Shown: in pieces, positions 48,886 to 57,359 of the stretch
Position numbering within the stretch: position 1 is the first letter of the stretch
Layout of the letters: each line of letters opens with the position of its first letter
Assembly: GCF_001279005.1 (NCBI RefSeq)
Contig: NZ_LGCN01000177.1
Coordinates: 1 to 64,000 of the forward strand
Origin: Streptomyces caelestis
GTDB taxonomy: Bacteria > Actinomycetota > Actinomycetes > Streptomycetales > Streptomycetaceae
Direction of reading: 5' to 3'
Length of the DNA stretch: 64,000 bases
Translations under genes and position numbers: made by a program
The notes under the pieces: generated by a model
The model's input: the letters and a program-made list of their open reading frames with translations, nothing else
Database searches by the model: none
Told to the model about the DNA's origin: nothing

Positions 48886-49442
48886 GCGGCGCCCCCGACC
48901 CCGGTGTCGTGCGCGGTGGCCAGGAGCTGCAGGCCGAGGCGGAGCCGGCGGCGGGCCTCGTCGTCGGTGACGCCCAGGTCGGCGGCGGTCCGGCGGTAGT
49001 CCCGGCGCTGGAAGTACGCCAGCTCCAGGGCGGCCCGCAGCGGCGCCGGCATGGACTGGACGATGTAGTCGGCGCGGGCCGCCACCGAGGCGTGCCGCAC
49101 CGTGCGCTCCAGGTCCTCCGCGGTGCCGGGGCCGCCGCGGGCGAGCGCCGCGGTCTCCGTGGTGCGCAGTCGCCGTACGGCCAGCCGGCTGGTCAGCGCG
49201 GCGAGCCAGGTGCGCAGGGGTTCCTGCGCGGGATCGTAGGAGTCCGGGTGTTCCCAGACGTGGGCGAAGACGTCGCGGGTGACGGCGCCGGCGGCGTGTT
49301 CGTCGCCGACGACGCGGTGGGCGAGGCCGTGCACGAGCGAGGCGAACCGGTCGTAGAGCTCGCCGAGGGCGGCCGCCTCCCCCCGCGCGAGCCGCTGCTG
49401 CATCGTGCGGTCCCAGCGGGGCGGTACGTCCGTTTTCGGCAT
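48882..49442 (-). CDS. ECF RNA polymerase sigma factor
   Basis: 186 residues from the ATG at 49442 with GAGGGG upstream. Region 2 reads LGELYDRFASLVHGLAHRVV, then EHPDSYDPAQEPLRTWLAAL. Region 4 reads PAPLRAALELAYFQRRDYRR with TAADLGVTDDEARRRLRLGL. It is similar to the sigma factors of group ECF-K-like proteins linked to zinc-finger anti-sigmas. Translation is coupled to the anti-sigma gene downstream. The 366-base divergent gap to 49809 is low in GC and holds the promoters; nothing else is seen there. Confidence 0.9.
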   Translation of the reverse strand: MPKTDVPPRWDRTMQQRLARGEAAALGELYDRFASLVHGLAHRVVGDEHAAGAVTRDVFAHVWEHPDSYDPAQEPLRTWLAALTSRLAVRRLRTTETAALARGGPGTAEDLERTVRHASVAARADYIVQSMPAPLRAALELAYFQRRDYRRTAADLGVTDDEARRRLRLGLQLLATAHDTGVGGAA

Positions 49443-49808
49443 GCGGCCCCTCACCCCCTGTTCCTCGCCCCGGTCCCGGGTCGGTCGTGCCCGGGTCCGG
49501 CGTGTGGTCGGCGACTCCAGGAATGTAGTCGGCACGGAGCAGGGCGCACGCCCCTTTACGGCAATGTGCGCCCCTGGAGGAGCCGCAGGTGCTAAAGGGC
49601 CGCCCGCCCATGTCGGACGCCGTCCGGTGCGCGCCCGCCCTCCTCCGGGCCGACTGAAATCGATCGAATCGGATCGAAGGCGACTGGAACAAGCCCTTTC
49701 TGTTCGGCGGCCGTTTCTCGGCTCGCGTTTCAGGGAACGGCCGGTGGGCAGCCGCGCTGCAAGGAAGCGTAGGGACTGCTTCCGTTTCGGTGAGCGAAGG
49801 GCGTGGTG

Positions 49809-50183
49809 GTGACCTTCACAGTGACCGACAAGGAGCACGGCGAATGGGCCGTGCTCCGGGTGTCGGGCGAACTGGACCTGCTGACCTCCCCGGTGCTGCG
49901 CCAGCGGGTGCACGACGTGGTGGCCGAGGGCCGGCACAGCCTGGTCCTCGACCTCTCCGAGGTGTGGTTCTGCGACTCCAGCGGGGTCGGCGTGCTCATC
50001 GCCTCCCGTCGGCTGCTCCGCTCCTGCCGGGGCAGCCTGCGGCTGATCCTCCCCGCGCGGGGCGCCGCCGACGGCAGCCACGTCAACAAGGTGCTCGGCG
50101 CCCTCGGGGTCCGCCGGCTCTTCGAGATCCACCCGGACGTCCCCTCCGCGGTCGACGAGGACTCCCGCCCGCTGCCGGCGTGA
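49809..50183 (+). CDS. STAS-domain anti-sigma factor antagonist
   Basis: 124 residues from the third of three consecutive GTG codons (49803, 49806, 49809), which is best placed behind GAAGG. It is a single STAS domain: EWAVLRVSGELDLLTSPVLR, VLDLSEVWFCDSSGVGVLIA with the phosphorylatable Ser of DSSG, and a C-terminal helix. By family it is controlled by an RsbW/SpoIIAB-type kinase; one lies 1.1 kb downstream (51317). It is divergent from the sigma-factor gene, suggesting it works in sigma regulation. Confidence 0.9.
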   Translation: MTFTVTDKEHGEWAVLRVSGELDLLTSPVLRQRVHDVVAEGRHSLVLDLSEVWFCDSSGVGVLIASRRLLRSCRGSLRLILPARGAADGSHVNKVLGALGVRRLFEIHPDVPSAVDEDSRPLPA

Positions 50184-50334
50184 CGCCGCGCGCGGGCGCT
50201 CACGCGTGTCACACGCTTGTCCCGTCGTTCCCCCGGTCTTGCCCCGGGCGTCGCTTTCCGGCTCCCCGGCGGCCCTCCACCACGTACGCTCCCAGCGAGA
50301 CGACCCCACCGACCTAAGGCGGCCTGAGAGAGAC

Positions 50335-50847
50335 ATGGTCACCAGCGAGTACGAGCGCAGGATCGCGGCCCGCTTCACCGGCTTCGACCAGGACGGCAAC
50401 GGCTACATCGACCGCGAGGACTTCAGCGGAGCGGCCAAGGCGCTGCTCGCCGAGTTCGGCACCGCGGCCCGCTCCGACCGGGGCCAGGCCCTATACGTCG
50501 GCGCCGAGGCGTTCTGGCAGGGCATGGCGGGGATCGCGGACCGCGACGGCGACCAGCGCATCACACGCGAGGAGTTCGTGAACGGCGCGGTCAAGCGGCT
50601 GCGGGACAACCCCGACCGGTTCGCCGAGATCGCCCGCCCCTTCCTGCACGCGGCGCTCGCCGTCGCCGACACCGACGGCGACGGCGCGGCCACCGTCGAG
50701 GACACCGCACGGGTCCTCGGGGTGCTCGGCGTTCCCGGGGACCTCGCCCGTACGGCCGCCGCCGCGCTGGACTCCGACGGCGACGGCAGGATCGGCGAGG
50801 AGGAGATCGTCCGGTCCTTCGCCCGCTACTTCACCGTCCCCGAGTAG
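50335..50847 (+). CDS. EF-hand calcium-binding protein (calerythrin-like)
   Basis: 170 residues with four EF-hand loops: DQDGNGYIDREDF (near 19), DRDGDQRITREEF (near 69), DTDGDGAATVED (near 112) and DSDGDGRIGEEEI (near 146). All but the third have full Asp/Glu ligands; the third is degenerate at its last position. The arrangement in two pairs matches calerythrin/calexcitin-like buffers and sensors of Streptomyces. It is probably cytoplasmic, with a role in calcium-linked spore development or germination as an inference. Confidence 0.9.
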   Translation: MVTSEYERRIAARFTGFDQDGNGYIDREDFSGAAKALLAEFGTAARSDRGQALYVGAEAFWQGMAGIADRDGDQRITREEFVNGAVKRLRDNPDRFAEIARPFLHAALAVADTDGDGAATVEDTARVLGVLGVPGDLARTAAAALDSDGDGRIGEEEIVRSFARYFTVPE

Positions 50848-50865
50848 AACGCCTCCGCGCGGATG

Positions 50866-50889
50866 TCACGGATCGTGGCATTTCCGTGA
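50866..50889. terminator. inverted repeat TCACGGA ... TCCGTGA after the EF-hand gene
   Basis: Seven-bp perfect arms (50866-50872, 50883-50889) with a 10-base loop lie 18 bases after the EF-hand stop. It could be a weak terminator or an operator. The 469-base gap to 51317 further holds a lower-GC stretch at 51110-51260 that probably carries the promoter for the RsbW-like gene. I see no gene in it. Confidence 0.4.
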
Positions 50890-51316
50890 TCACGGAGGGT
50901 TGATGCCGGCTCGTGTCCTGTGCGGCACTCGTCACGGCCCGGAGTCGGACGTCCGCTCCGGTACCTTGTGTCAGATGCGAGTGGTCCCGGGCACGCACCG
51001 CGCCGGAGTCGCCCCCGAGGCGACTCCGTACCGGCCGGTGCCCGCGGCTGCCCGCCGGGTGGCCAGGCGGAACGCCGGTCCCCGTTCGACTTCCCGTGGC
51101 GAGCGTCGCACAGTATGCCGCACGTGTACTCCTTCGCGCTGGAATATGCCTGAAGCGCTTGTTGGGGTGACTGTACGTCAACCATGCTGTTCCACAGGGG
51201 ATTCACGTTCCGTGACCCCCGCCCCGGCCGTTGTTCCGGCCATGCGGAAGATGGCTACGATCGTGGCCCTCGTGAGGCGCGAGTCCAAGTGTCCACCGGT
51301 TCGGATGGTGTGAGCG

Positions 51317-51772
51317 GTGCAGGTGCTTCAAGTGCAGCTGGAGATCCGGCCCGACCCCGCTGAGGTGGGGCGGGCCCGGCGGTGGGCCCGCTCGCGGCTG
51401 GCCGGCTCGGGCATAGGGGCCGACGAACCGCTCGCCGAGATCCTGGTCCTGCTCGTCTCGGAGCTCGTCACCAACGCCGTGGTGCACACCGGCCGTCCGG
51501 CCGTCCTGCGGCTCTCCCTGCCGGGGACGGACGCCGAGGGGGCCACCGTCCGCCTGGAGGTGGCCGACCGCAGCGCACGGGCGCCGGTGCCGCGCTGCAT
51601 GGACGACGAGGCGACGGGCGGACGCGGGCTCGCCCTCGTGGACGGGCTGGCCGACCGCTGGGGCTGGAGCGCGGAGGGGGCCGGCAAGCGGATCTGGTGC
51701 GAGCTGGACCGCTGTTCGCGGGTGCCCGGCGGGGCGTCGGCGTGCGGAGGGCTGGCGTACGAGGCGGTGTGA
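51317..51772 (+). CDS. RsbW/SpoIIAB-like ATP-binding protein (anti-sigma kinase fold)
   Basis: 151 residues from a GTG at 51317. It has a HATPase_c_2 domain with the N-box VSELVTNAVVHTGRPAVLRL, VEVADRS-like strand RLEVADRSARAPV and the G-box GGRGLALVDGLADRWGW. Streptomyces has dozens of such small kinases; the partner is usually a STAS protein. No clear RBS is present, and the lead-in GGATGGTGTGAGCG may be a leaderless start region. The C-terminal 25 residues (CSRVPGGASACGGL) have two extra Cys. Confidence 0.85.
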   Translation: MQVLQVQLEIRPDPAEVGRARRWARSRLAGSGIGADEPLAEILVLLVSELVTNAVVHTGRPAVLRLSLPGTDAEGATVRLEVADRSARAPVPRCMDDEATGGRGLALVDGLADRWGWSAEGAGKRIWCELDRCSRVPGGASACGGLAYEAV

Positions 51773-51977
51773 GCACACGCGGGACGCGTGTGCGGGGTGG
51801 GCGCCGGAGGGCTCGGGCTCATCCGTGTCGTCGGCCGGTGCCGGTGCGTGGGGGCCGTCCGCGCGGTTCCCCGTGCCCCCGCGGGGGCACGGGTGCACGG
51901 CGGGTCGGTCGAACGGGTGAGGGTGTGATGCGGTGCGCCGGGTGTGCTTCCGTGCGCGGTCCCGACGAACAGGGCAT

Positions 51978-52016
51978 ATGACTCAACCCGTTCATCATCA
52001 CCCGAATCGGTATTGA
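51978..52016 (+). other. 12-codon ORF in the 51773-52327 gap
   Basis: The 555-base gap between the convergent RsbW-like and monooxygenase genes contains a distinct low-GC island (51975-52060). It starts with ATGACTCAACCCGTTCATCA, encoding MTQPVHHHPNRY and a stop. A TTGACG overlaps the stop. There is only a weak AGGGC upstream. It may be a remnant of a deleted promoter/leader region. I see no other gene in the gap. Confidence 0.25.
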
Positions 52017-52327
52017 CGTGCCGTGACCGTTTGATCACTCTGTTCGTCAGCGATTCGCCGCGAGGGGACGGCGAGGGCCCGACGACGGGAGCCCTCGACG
52101 AGCGTGGGTCGTGATGCGGCGTCGCCCCCCGGGGCCGAGGGGGAGCCCGGGAGGGAACGCCGAACCGAAGAGCGGTGCGGCGCTGCCGTGCTCGGGGCGC
52201 ACAGCGCCGCACCGCCGCCGCCGACGGGGGCGCCCGGTCCGTCCACAGCCTGTGGACGGCCTCCCGCTCGGCCTCCGGCCGTCGCGACCGCCCCCGGTTG
52301 CCGCCCGCCGGCCCGGACCGCCCGCGG

Positions 52328-53533
52328 TCACGCGGGGAGTCGGGAGGCTCCCCCCGCGCGGGACACCGCCCTCGCGATCCGCTGCGCGTCCCGCGCCAGT
52401 TCGCGGAGGTTGCCGCTGATCGGGTTGGTGAAGCCCGTGAAGTAGAGGCCGGGCGCGTCGGCCGGGGTGCGGGCGCCGTGGACGACCGGTCTGCCGCGGT
52501 CGTCCAGGACGCCGAGCCCGCCGACCAGCCCCTCCAGGCCGCGTGCGTAGCCCGTGGCCGCCACGATCGCGTCCGGGCGGACGCGCTCGCCGTCCGCCAG
52601 GACGACCTCGCCCTCCTCGAACCCCTCCACCGCGGCCACGACCTCCACCGCCCCCGTGCGCACGGCGTCGACGAGGCCGACGTCCTGCACCGGGATGGCA
52701 CCCTCCAGCACCCGGCTGTACAGACCGGTCCCGGGGCGCGGGAGCCCTTGGGCCGACAGGTCCGGCAGCGCCACCCTCGCCTGGACCCGGCACAGCCGGT
52801 CGACGAGGCCGACCGGCAGCCGGCGCACCAGGACGGCCGAGTACTGCGCGGGCCAGCCCGCGGTCGAGCGGCGCACGATGTGCGGAGGGGTGCGCACCGC
52901 GAGGCGCACCCGGGAGGCGCCCCCCTCCACCAGGTCCACGGCGATCTCGGCGCCCGTGTTGCCGACGCCCACGACCAGCACGTCCCGGCCGGCGAAGGGC
53001 TTCGCGTCGCGGTACCCGGACGCGTGCAGGAACTCGCCGGCGTACGTGTCCCGGCCGGGCCAGTCGGGGACGCGGGGCGTGTGGTTGAAGCCGGTGGCGA
53101 CGACGACCGCCGCGCCGGTCAGCTCGCGGCCCCCGGTGGCGTGCAGCAGCCAGCCGGTGCCGTCGGGGGTGCGCTCGACCCGCGAGACCTCGACCCCGGT
53201 GACGATCTCCAGCCGGTGGTGCTCGGCGTACTTCTCCAGGTACCGGACCACGTCGTCGCGGGCCGGCCACCGCCCGAACCGGCGCGGCATGGGCAGCCCG
53301 GGCAGCGCGGACAGGCGCCGGGTGGTGTGCAGTCGCAGCCGGGCGTAGTGACGCCGCCAGGAGTCCCCCACGCGGTCGGAACGCTCCAGGACGACGGCCC
53401 GCACCCCCCGGGCGCGCAGGGCGTACGCGACGGCGAGCCCGCCCGGTCCGCCGCCGATGACGTAGACGGGGCGGTCCGCCCGGTTCGGCGCGGCGGGCCG
53501 CGCGGACGTGGAGGAGTCGGAGGAGTCGGCCAT
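52328..53533 (-). CDS. flavin-containing monooxygenase / NAD(P)-binding protein
   Basis: 401 residues from the ATG at 53533 (MADSSDSSTSARPAAPNRAD). The FAD Rossmann motif is VYVIGGGPGGLAVAYALRAR, the NADPH Rossmann motif VLVVGVGNTGAEIAVDLVEG, and an FMO-like fingerprint occurs in GEFLHASGYRDAKPF. It ends with the LYFTGFTNPISGNLRELARD strand typical of YUCCA/CzcO-type oxidoreductases. It oxygenates soft nucleophiles or ketones in related enzymes; the substrate is unknown. It is divergent from the GNAT at 53636. Confidence 0.9.
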   Translation of the reverse strand: MADSSDSSTSARPAAPNRADRPVYVIGGGPGGLAVAYALRARGVRAVVLERSDRVGDSWRRHYARLRLHTTRRLSALPGLPMPRRFGRWPARDDVVRYLEKYAEHHRLEIVTGVEVSRVERTPDGTGWLLHATGGRELTGAAVVVATGFNHTPRVPDWPGRDTYAGEFLHASGYRDAKPFAGRDVLVVGVGNTGAEIAVDLVEGGASRVRLAVRTPPHIVRRSTAGWPAQYSAVLVRRLPVGLVDRLCRVQARVALPDLSAQGLPRPGTGLYSRVLEGAIPVQDVGLVDAVRTGAVEVVAAVEGFEEGEVVLADGERVRPDAIVAATGYARGLEGLVGGLGVLDDRGRPVVHGARTPADAPGLYFTGFTNPISGNLRELARDAQRIARAVSRAGGASRLPA

Positions 53534-53635
53534 GAGCGCGAGCGTAATCACGCACCCGGTTGATGGGTCTCGGTCAAGACCGGAATTGGTTGCGGATTGA
53601 TCACGTGTGCGGGGATCGCGCGCTTGAATGCCCCC

Positions 53636-54253
53636 ATGTCCTCCTCACCCGAACACACCCCGTCCCGGACCCTCCCCGAAGTCCGCGGTCACGGACTGCG
53701 CCTGCGCGCCTGGGACCCGGAGTGCCGGGCCGACGTGGAGACGTGGCTGCGCGGCCTCACGGACCCGGAGTTCCGGCGCTGGAACACCCCGCTCCAGCCG
53801 GTCACCGACGCGGACGGCGCCCGGGAGTTGCTGCGCCGGGCCGCGCGGCGCGACGCGGACGGCACGGGGGCGTCCTTCCGGATCGCCGACGCCGGCACCG
53901 GCACGGTGCTGGGACACATCGGCCTCAACGAGATCCACCCGGCGCTGCGGCGCGGCGCGGTCGGTTACTGGGTGCTTCCCGAGGCCCGCGGCCGGGGCGT
54001 CGCCACCCGGGCGCTGCTGCTCGCCGCCCACTGGGCGTTCACCGGACCCGGCCTGCACCGGCTGGAGCTGGACCACGCCGTCGGGCACGGGGCGTCCTGC
54101 CGGGTCGCCGAGCGGTGCGGGTTCCGTCACGAGGGGACGATGCGCGGGGCCCTCTTCGAGGCCGGCCGCCGCGACGCGTTCCGCGACGCCCATCTGCACG
54201 CCCGTCTCGCCACCGACCCGGAGCCGGCGCTCACGGGCGCGGCGATTCCTTGA
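53636..54253 (+). CDS. GNAT family N-acetyltransferase (RimJ/RimL-like)
   Basis: 205 residues. After a 20-residue lead the GNAT fold runs from LRLRAWDPECRADVETWLRG to the acetyl-CoA loop LPEARGRGVATRALLLAAHW (RxxGxA) and the C-terminal GFRHEGTMRGALFEAGRRDA, as in RimL-type enzymes and ribosomal-protein or aminoglycoside-like acetylators. The 3' 100 bases of this gene have a diverged second copy just downstream (54301-54387). Confidence 0.87.
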   Translation: MSSSPEHTPSRTLPEVRGHGLRLRAWDPECRADVETWLRGLTDPEFRRWNTPLQPVTDADGARELLRRAARRDADGTGASFRIADAGTGTVLGHIGLNEIHPALRRGAVGYWVLPEARGRGVATRALLLAAHWAFTGPGLHRLELDHAVGHGASCRVAERCGFRHEGTMRGALFEAGRRDAFRDAHLHARLATDPEPALTGAAIP

Positions 54254-54300
54254 CCCGGTGTCGGGTCCTTCGCCGGTGTGGAGTCGTGGGTGCGGCCGTC

Positions 54301-54387
54301 GAGGCGGGCCGCCGCGGTGTCCCCGCGCACGCCCGTCCCGCCACCGGCCCGGAGCCCGTCCTCAGGGCCACAGCGACTCCCTGACCC
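54301..54387 (+). repeat. diverged duplicate of the GNAT 3' end
   Basis: The sequence from GAGGCGGGCCGCCGCGG to CTCCCTGACCC aligns with the GNAT 3' end (54158-54256) with small gaps. Shared blocks are CACGCCCGT(C/T)(C/T)CGCCACCG, CCCGGAGCC and the ends around the TGACCC. The duplicate carries no gene of its own and overlaps the stop of the convergent flavoprotein gene at 54362. Confidence 0.6.
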
Positions 54388-55027
54388 AGCCCTCCGCCCC
54401 GCGCCGGTAGCGGAGCCGTACGTGCCGCCGCCGGGCCTCGCCCTGGAAGAACTCCACCTCGTCCGCCCGCAGCCGGTACAGGGTCCAGGACGGGACCGGG
54501 GTGTCCGGCGCGTGCCGCGCCCGTTCCCACGCCGCCTTTGAGGCCCGCGCCAGTTCCTCGGCCGATCCGAGGACCGCGCTCTGCCTGCCGGTCAGCGCGG
54601 CCGCCAGCGCCCCGGTGGAACGGGCGTGCAGATCCGCCTGCGCCTCCTCGGCCGTGGCCGCCCCGACGGGCCCGCGCACCCGCACCTGGCGGCCCAGCAG
54701 CGGCCAGTAGAAGGCCAGGGCGGCGTACGGGCGCGCGGCGAGGTGGCCTCCCTTGCGGCTGTGCGCGTGGGTGGCGAAGGACCAGCCGTCGTCGTCCGCG
54801 CCGTGCAGCACCACGATCCGTACGTCGGGCAGCCCCCGCGCGTCCGCCGTGGCCAGGGACATGGTGTGCGGCTCGGCCTGGCCGGCGGCCACGGCCTCGG
54901 CGAACCACCGGGTGAACAGCGGCAGCGGCTCGGCGGGCGCGGCGGCCGGGTCGAACGCCGGCAGGTCGGTGACCTCCGGGTCCCACACCCGCAGCGACCT
55001 CAGCAGCTCGTGAAGATCGGGTTCCAT
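54362..55027 (-). CDS. pyridoxamine 5'-phosphate oxidase-like flavoprotein (PdxH paralogue)
   Basis: 221 residues. The PdxH/PhzG-type layout is present: TMSLATADARGLPDVRIVVL, FATHAHSRKGGHLAARPYAA, RQSAVLGSAEELAR and the C-terminal EVEFFQGEARRRHVRLRYRR. Compared with the pdxH at 32496 the C-terminal signature has EARRRHVR instead of RENRLHDR, so the pyridoxal-phosphate contacts differ and another substrate is likely. FMN-dependent; role unknown. It is 27 bases downstream of a second split-barrel gene on the same strand. Confidence 0.85.
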   Translation of the reverse strand: MEPDLHELLRSLRVWDPEVTDLPAFDPAAAPAEPLPLFTRWFAEAVAAGQAEPHTMSLATADARGLPDVRIVVLHGADDDGWSFATHAHSRKGGHLAARPYAALAFYWPLLGRQVRVRGPVGAATAEEAQADLHARSTGALAAALTGRQSAVLGSAEELARASKAAWERARHAPDTPVPSWTLYRLRADEVEFFQGEARRRHVRLRYRRGAEGWVRESLWP

Positions 55028-55054
55028 GGACCGATTGTCGGGCGTCCGGCGGGC

Positions 55055-55480
55055 TCACACCGATCCGAGGTCCGACGACACCCACCGTTCGGGTCGCATC
55101 CGCACGACGACCTGCTCACCGTGGTTCTTCCAGGCGAAGTCGACGTAGCCCTCGACCTTGTCGGCCGGCAGGTAGCGCGCGGAGATCTCCCGCAGCCGTT
55201 CGATCGTGGCCGGGGTGGTGTCGAGCACCGGCCCCTCGACCGAGACGTAGCGGATGGTGGGTTCGAGGCGGTCGACCATGAGCGAGAACCGCCCCGCCGC
55301 GCCGATCAGCAGGTTCTTGCGCGAGTCCTGGCCGGTCATGATCCACACGTCGCCGCCGGGCTCGTACTGGTACCAGATCGGCACGGTGAGCGGGGCGCGG
55401 CCGGCCCCCGCGTCGACCGCCAGCGCCGCGACGTGCGGCTCGGCCAGGAACTGTTCGCGTTCTTCGCGGGTCAGGGCCAT
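55055..55480 (-). CDS. split-barrel flavin/F420 oxidoreductase (PPOX family)
   Basis: 141 residues from the ATG at 55480 behind GGAGG. A single split barrel: MALTREEREQFLAEPHVAAL, PLTVPIWYQYEPGGDVWIMT, SRKNLLIGAAGRFSLMVDRL, then VEGPVLDTTPATIERLREIS. Its size and WYQYEPGG motif place it near the F420-dependent or heme-binding members of the pyridoxamine oxidase superfamily. It probably forms a two-gene unit with the PdxH-like gene. Confidence 0.85.
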   Translation of the reverse strand: MALTREEREQFLAEPHVAALAVDAGAGRAPLTVPIWYQYEPGGDVWIMTGQDSRKNLLIGAAGRFSLMVDRLEPTIRYVSVEGPVLDTTPATIERLREISARYLPADKVEGYVDFAWKNHGEQVVVRMRPERWVSSDLGSV

Positions 55481-55684
55481 TCCGGGTTCCTCCTGCGACG
55501 TGCGCGTCGGGTGTCCACTCGGGTCCGTGGTCGGTTCGTCGATGCACAACACCGTCCGGGCGGCGCCGTGTTCCCCTTCTCCCCGGCGCCGTGCGGAAAG
55601 CGACGGGCGGCGGCCCACCGGAGTGAACCGCCGCCCGTCTGACAGGACTTGCGCGACCGTGCATCGGTGTGGACCGCCGGGCGC

Positions 55685-56332
55685 CTACCTCGCCGGCTTC
55701 TTGCCGGTGATCCCCAGGTGGACCAGCAGGGCCAGGTTCGGTTTGAGTTCCGCCTGCTTCACGCCCCAGGAGGAGAAACCTTTCTGGTGGGAGGCGACGG
55801 CCGCGAGCATGGCCACCAGGGAGCCGGCGATCGCCGCGGGATTCACGTCCTTGTCGATCCGGCCCTTGGCCTGCAGTTCGGTGACGGCGTCCGCCAGCGA
55901 GGCGTTCACGGAGTTCAGGATCTTCATGCGGATCTTGTAGAAGCGCTTGTCGCCCTCGGCCGCGCCGAGGTCCACGACCCGCAGGATCGCGTCGTTGTCG
56001 CGCCAGAACTGCAGGAAGCCGTCCACGAGTTCCTGCGCCGTCTGCCAGCCGGCCTTCCCCGCCCAGGAACGGCCCTCCAGCAGCTCGCTCAGCCCGGAGC
56101 TCTCGGCGGCCGTGCGCTCGGCGATCTCCAGGACGGCGCCCTCGACGTCCGGGAAGTACTGGTAGAAGGTCGCGGGCGAGGTGCCCGCCCTGCGTGCGAC
56201 ATCGATGACCTTGACGTCCCGGTAGGGGGAGGAGCTGAGCATCTCGCTGAGGCAGTCGAGCAGTTTCTGCCGGGTCGCCTGCCCACGCCGGCCGGCCACA
56301 CGGCCGTCGACGGTACGCACTTGTCCTGTCAT
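55685..56332 (-). CDS. TetR family transcriptional regulator
   Basis: 215 residues. The helix-turn-helix is KVIDVARRAGTSPATFYQYF at about 42-61, the TATFYxYF ending being canonical. The ligand domain has AQELVDGFLQFWRDNDAILR and LADAVTELQAKGRIDKDVNP. It is divergent from the VOC protein (kbpA-like) gene with a 122-base gap in which any operator must lie; a good palindrome is not apparent. It may control the afsK-region upstream gene. Confidence 0.9.
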   Translation of the reverse strand: MTGQVRTVDGRVAGRRGQATRQKLLDCLSEMLSSSPYRDVKVIDVARRAGTSPATFYQYFPDVEGAVLEIAERTAAESSGLSELLEGRSWAGKAGWQTAQELVDGFLQFWRDNDAILRVVDLGAAEGDKRFYKIRMKILNSVNASLADAVTELQAKGRIDKDVNPAAIAGSLVAMLAAVASHQKGFSSWGVKQAELKPNLALLVHLGITGKKPAR

Positions 56333-56454
56333 GCCGTCAGCTTACCGACGGGTGATCCGAGCGCGATTCGGCCGACTGCAAATGGGGTGTGCGGGTCCCT
56401 GGAGGCTGGTGTGCCTGGTCTGCGGCCTGCGGGCGACGCGGTTACTTTGGCGGC

Positions 56455-57177
56455 ATGGCCGAAAACAGGGCATCGGAGTACACGGAGGGCACCCCCTGCT
56501 GGGTGGACGCGCAGCTGCCCGACGTGGAGGCGGGCAAGCGGTTCTACGGCGACCTCTTCGGGTGGACCTTCGAGGACCAGCCCCAGGGAACCGTGCGGGC
56601 GTCGAAGGACGGCGCCCCCGTCGCCTCCCTCGCGCACAAGACGGACGGCCGGCTGCCCACCGTGTGGACGGTGTCCTTCGCCACCCCGGACGCCGGGGCG
56701 CTGTGCCGGCGGATCCACGCGGCCGGCGGGCAGGTCGTCGCCCCGCCGGTCCCCTTCGGCGACCTGGGCGTCACCGCGCTGGTCACCGATCCCGAGGGGG
56801 CGGTGTTCTCCCTCTGGCAGGGCGCTCGGACCCCCGGCTTCGGGCGCCGCCACGAGCCGGGCACCTTCGCCTGGGTGCAGCTGTACACGCGGGACACGCG
56901 GACGGCCAACACCTTCTACGGCGGCCTCTTCCACGACGCCCTGTTCGGCCCGGACGCCGACCCCGACTTCGGCCGCGCGCCGGTCTCCGACGTCTTCCCC
57001 GCCGAGATGCCGCCGCACTTCCTCGTCCACTTCGCCACCCCGGACCCCGGGGCCGCCATGGCGGAGGTGGTCCGGCTCGGCGGCCGGGTCCAGGTCCCGC
57101 CCTTCGAGACGTCCTACGGCACGGCGGCCGTGGTCACCGACGATCAGGGGGCGTCCTTCGCGCTGCTGCGCCGATGA
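56455..57177 (+). CDS. kbpA: VOC-fold protein, position of KbpA (AfsK-binding inhibitor)
   Basis: 240 residues with two glyoxalase/VOC repeats: EYTEGTPCWVDAQLPDVEAG, KRFYGDLFGWTF and the second FAWVQLYTRDTRTANTFYGG. Both metal-ligand patterns are weak, so it may be non-enzymatic. In S. coelicolor the gene immediately upstream of afsK encodes KbpA, which binds AfsK and inhibits its autophosphorylation. Position and length (about 250) agree, and the symbol rests on that. The ATG at 56455 follows a low-GC GTTACTTTGG. afsK starts 182 bases later on the same strand. Confidence 0.75.
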   Translation: MAENRASEYTEGTPCWVDAQLPDVEAGKRFYGDLFGWTFEDQPQGTVRASKDGAPVASLAHKTDGRLPTVWTVSFATPDAGALCRRIHAAGGQVVAPPVPFGDLGVTALVTDPEGAVFSLWQGARTPGFGRRHEPGTFAWVQLYTRDTRTANTFYGGLFHDALFGPDADPDFGRAPVSDVFPAEMPPHFLVHFATPDPGAAMAEVVRLGGRVQVPPFETSYGTAAVVTDDQGASFALLRR

Positions 57178-57359
57178 GCCGTTTTCATCACCTGTGTCGT
57201 ATGGAAACCTGGACACCCTATTTGTCGGCCGGTTCGCAACCGGGGGCGCGGCCAGGAACAATCGGGGTGCGTGCCGCCACGGCGGTGCGGTGGTGAGACG
57301 CTGCACTACGGTCGCGGGCACAGGTGGTGGCGCGACTCGTACGGGGAGGTGGCAGGCAA

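Noticed and set aside
52175..53563. Plus-strand 462-codon frame over the flavin monooxygenase gene
   Set aside because: Antisense shadow; the minus-strand protein has both Rossmann motifs and a proper start.
54362..55027. Second pdxH as a redundant pyridoxal-phosphate enzyme
   Set aside because: The C-terminal substrate-binding signature is altered (EARRRHVR), so it is better described as a PdxH-like flavoprotein of unknown substrate.
57324..57359. Upstream GTG start for afsK giving 12 extra residues
   Set aside because: The extra residues are not in the S. coelicolor protein as I remember it, and GGGGAGG is correctly spaced only for the GTG at 57360.
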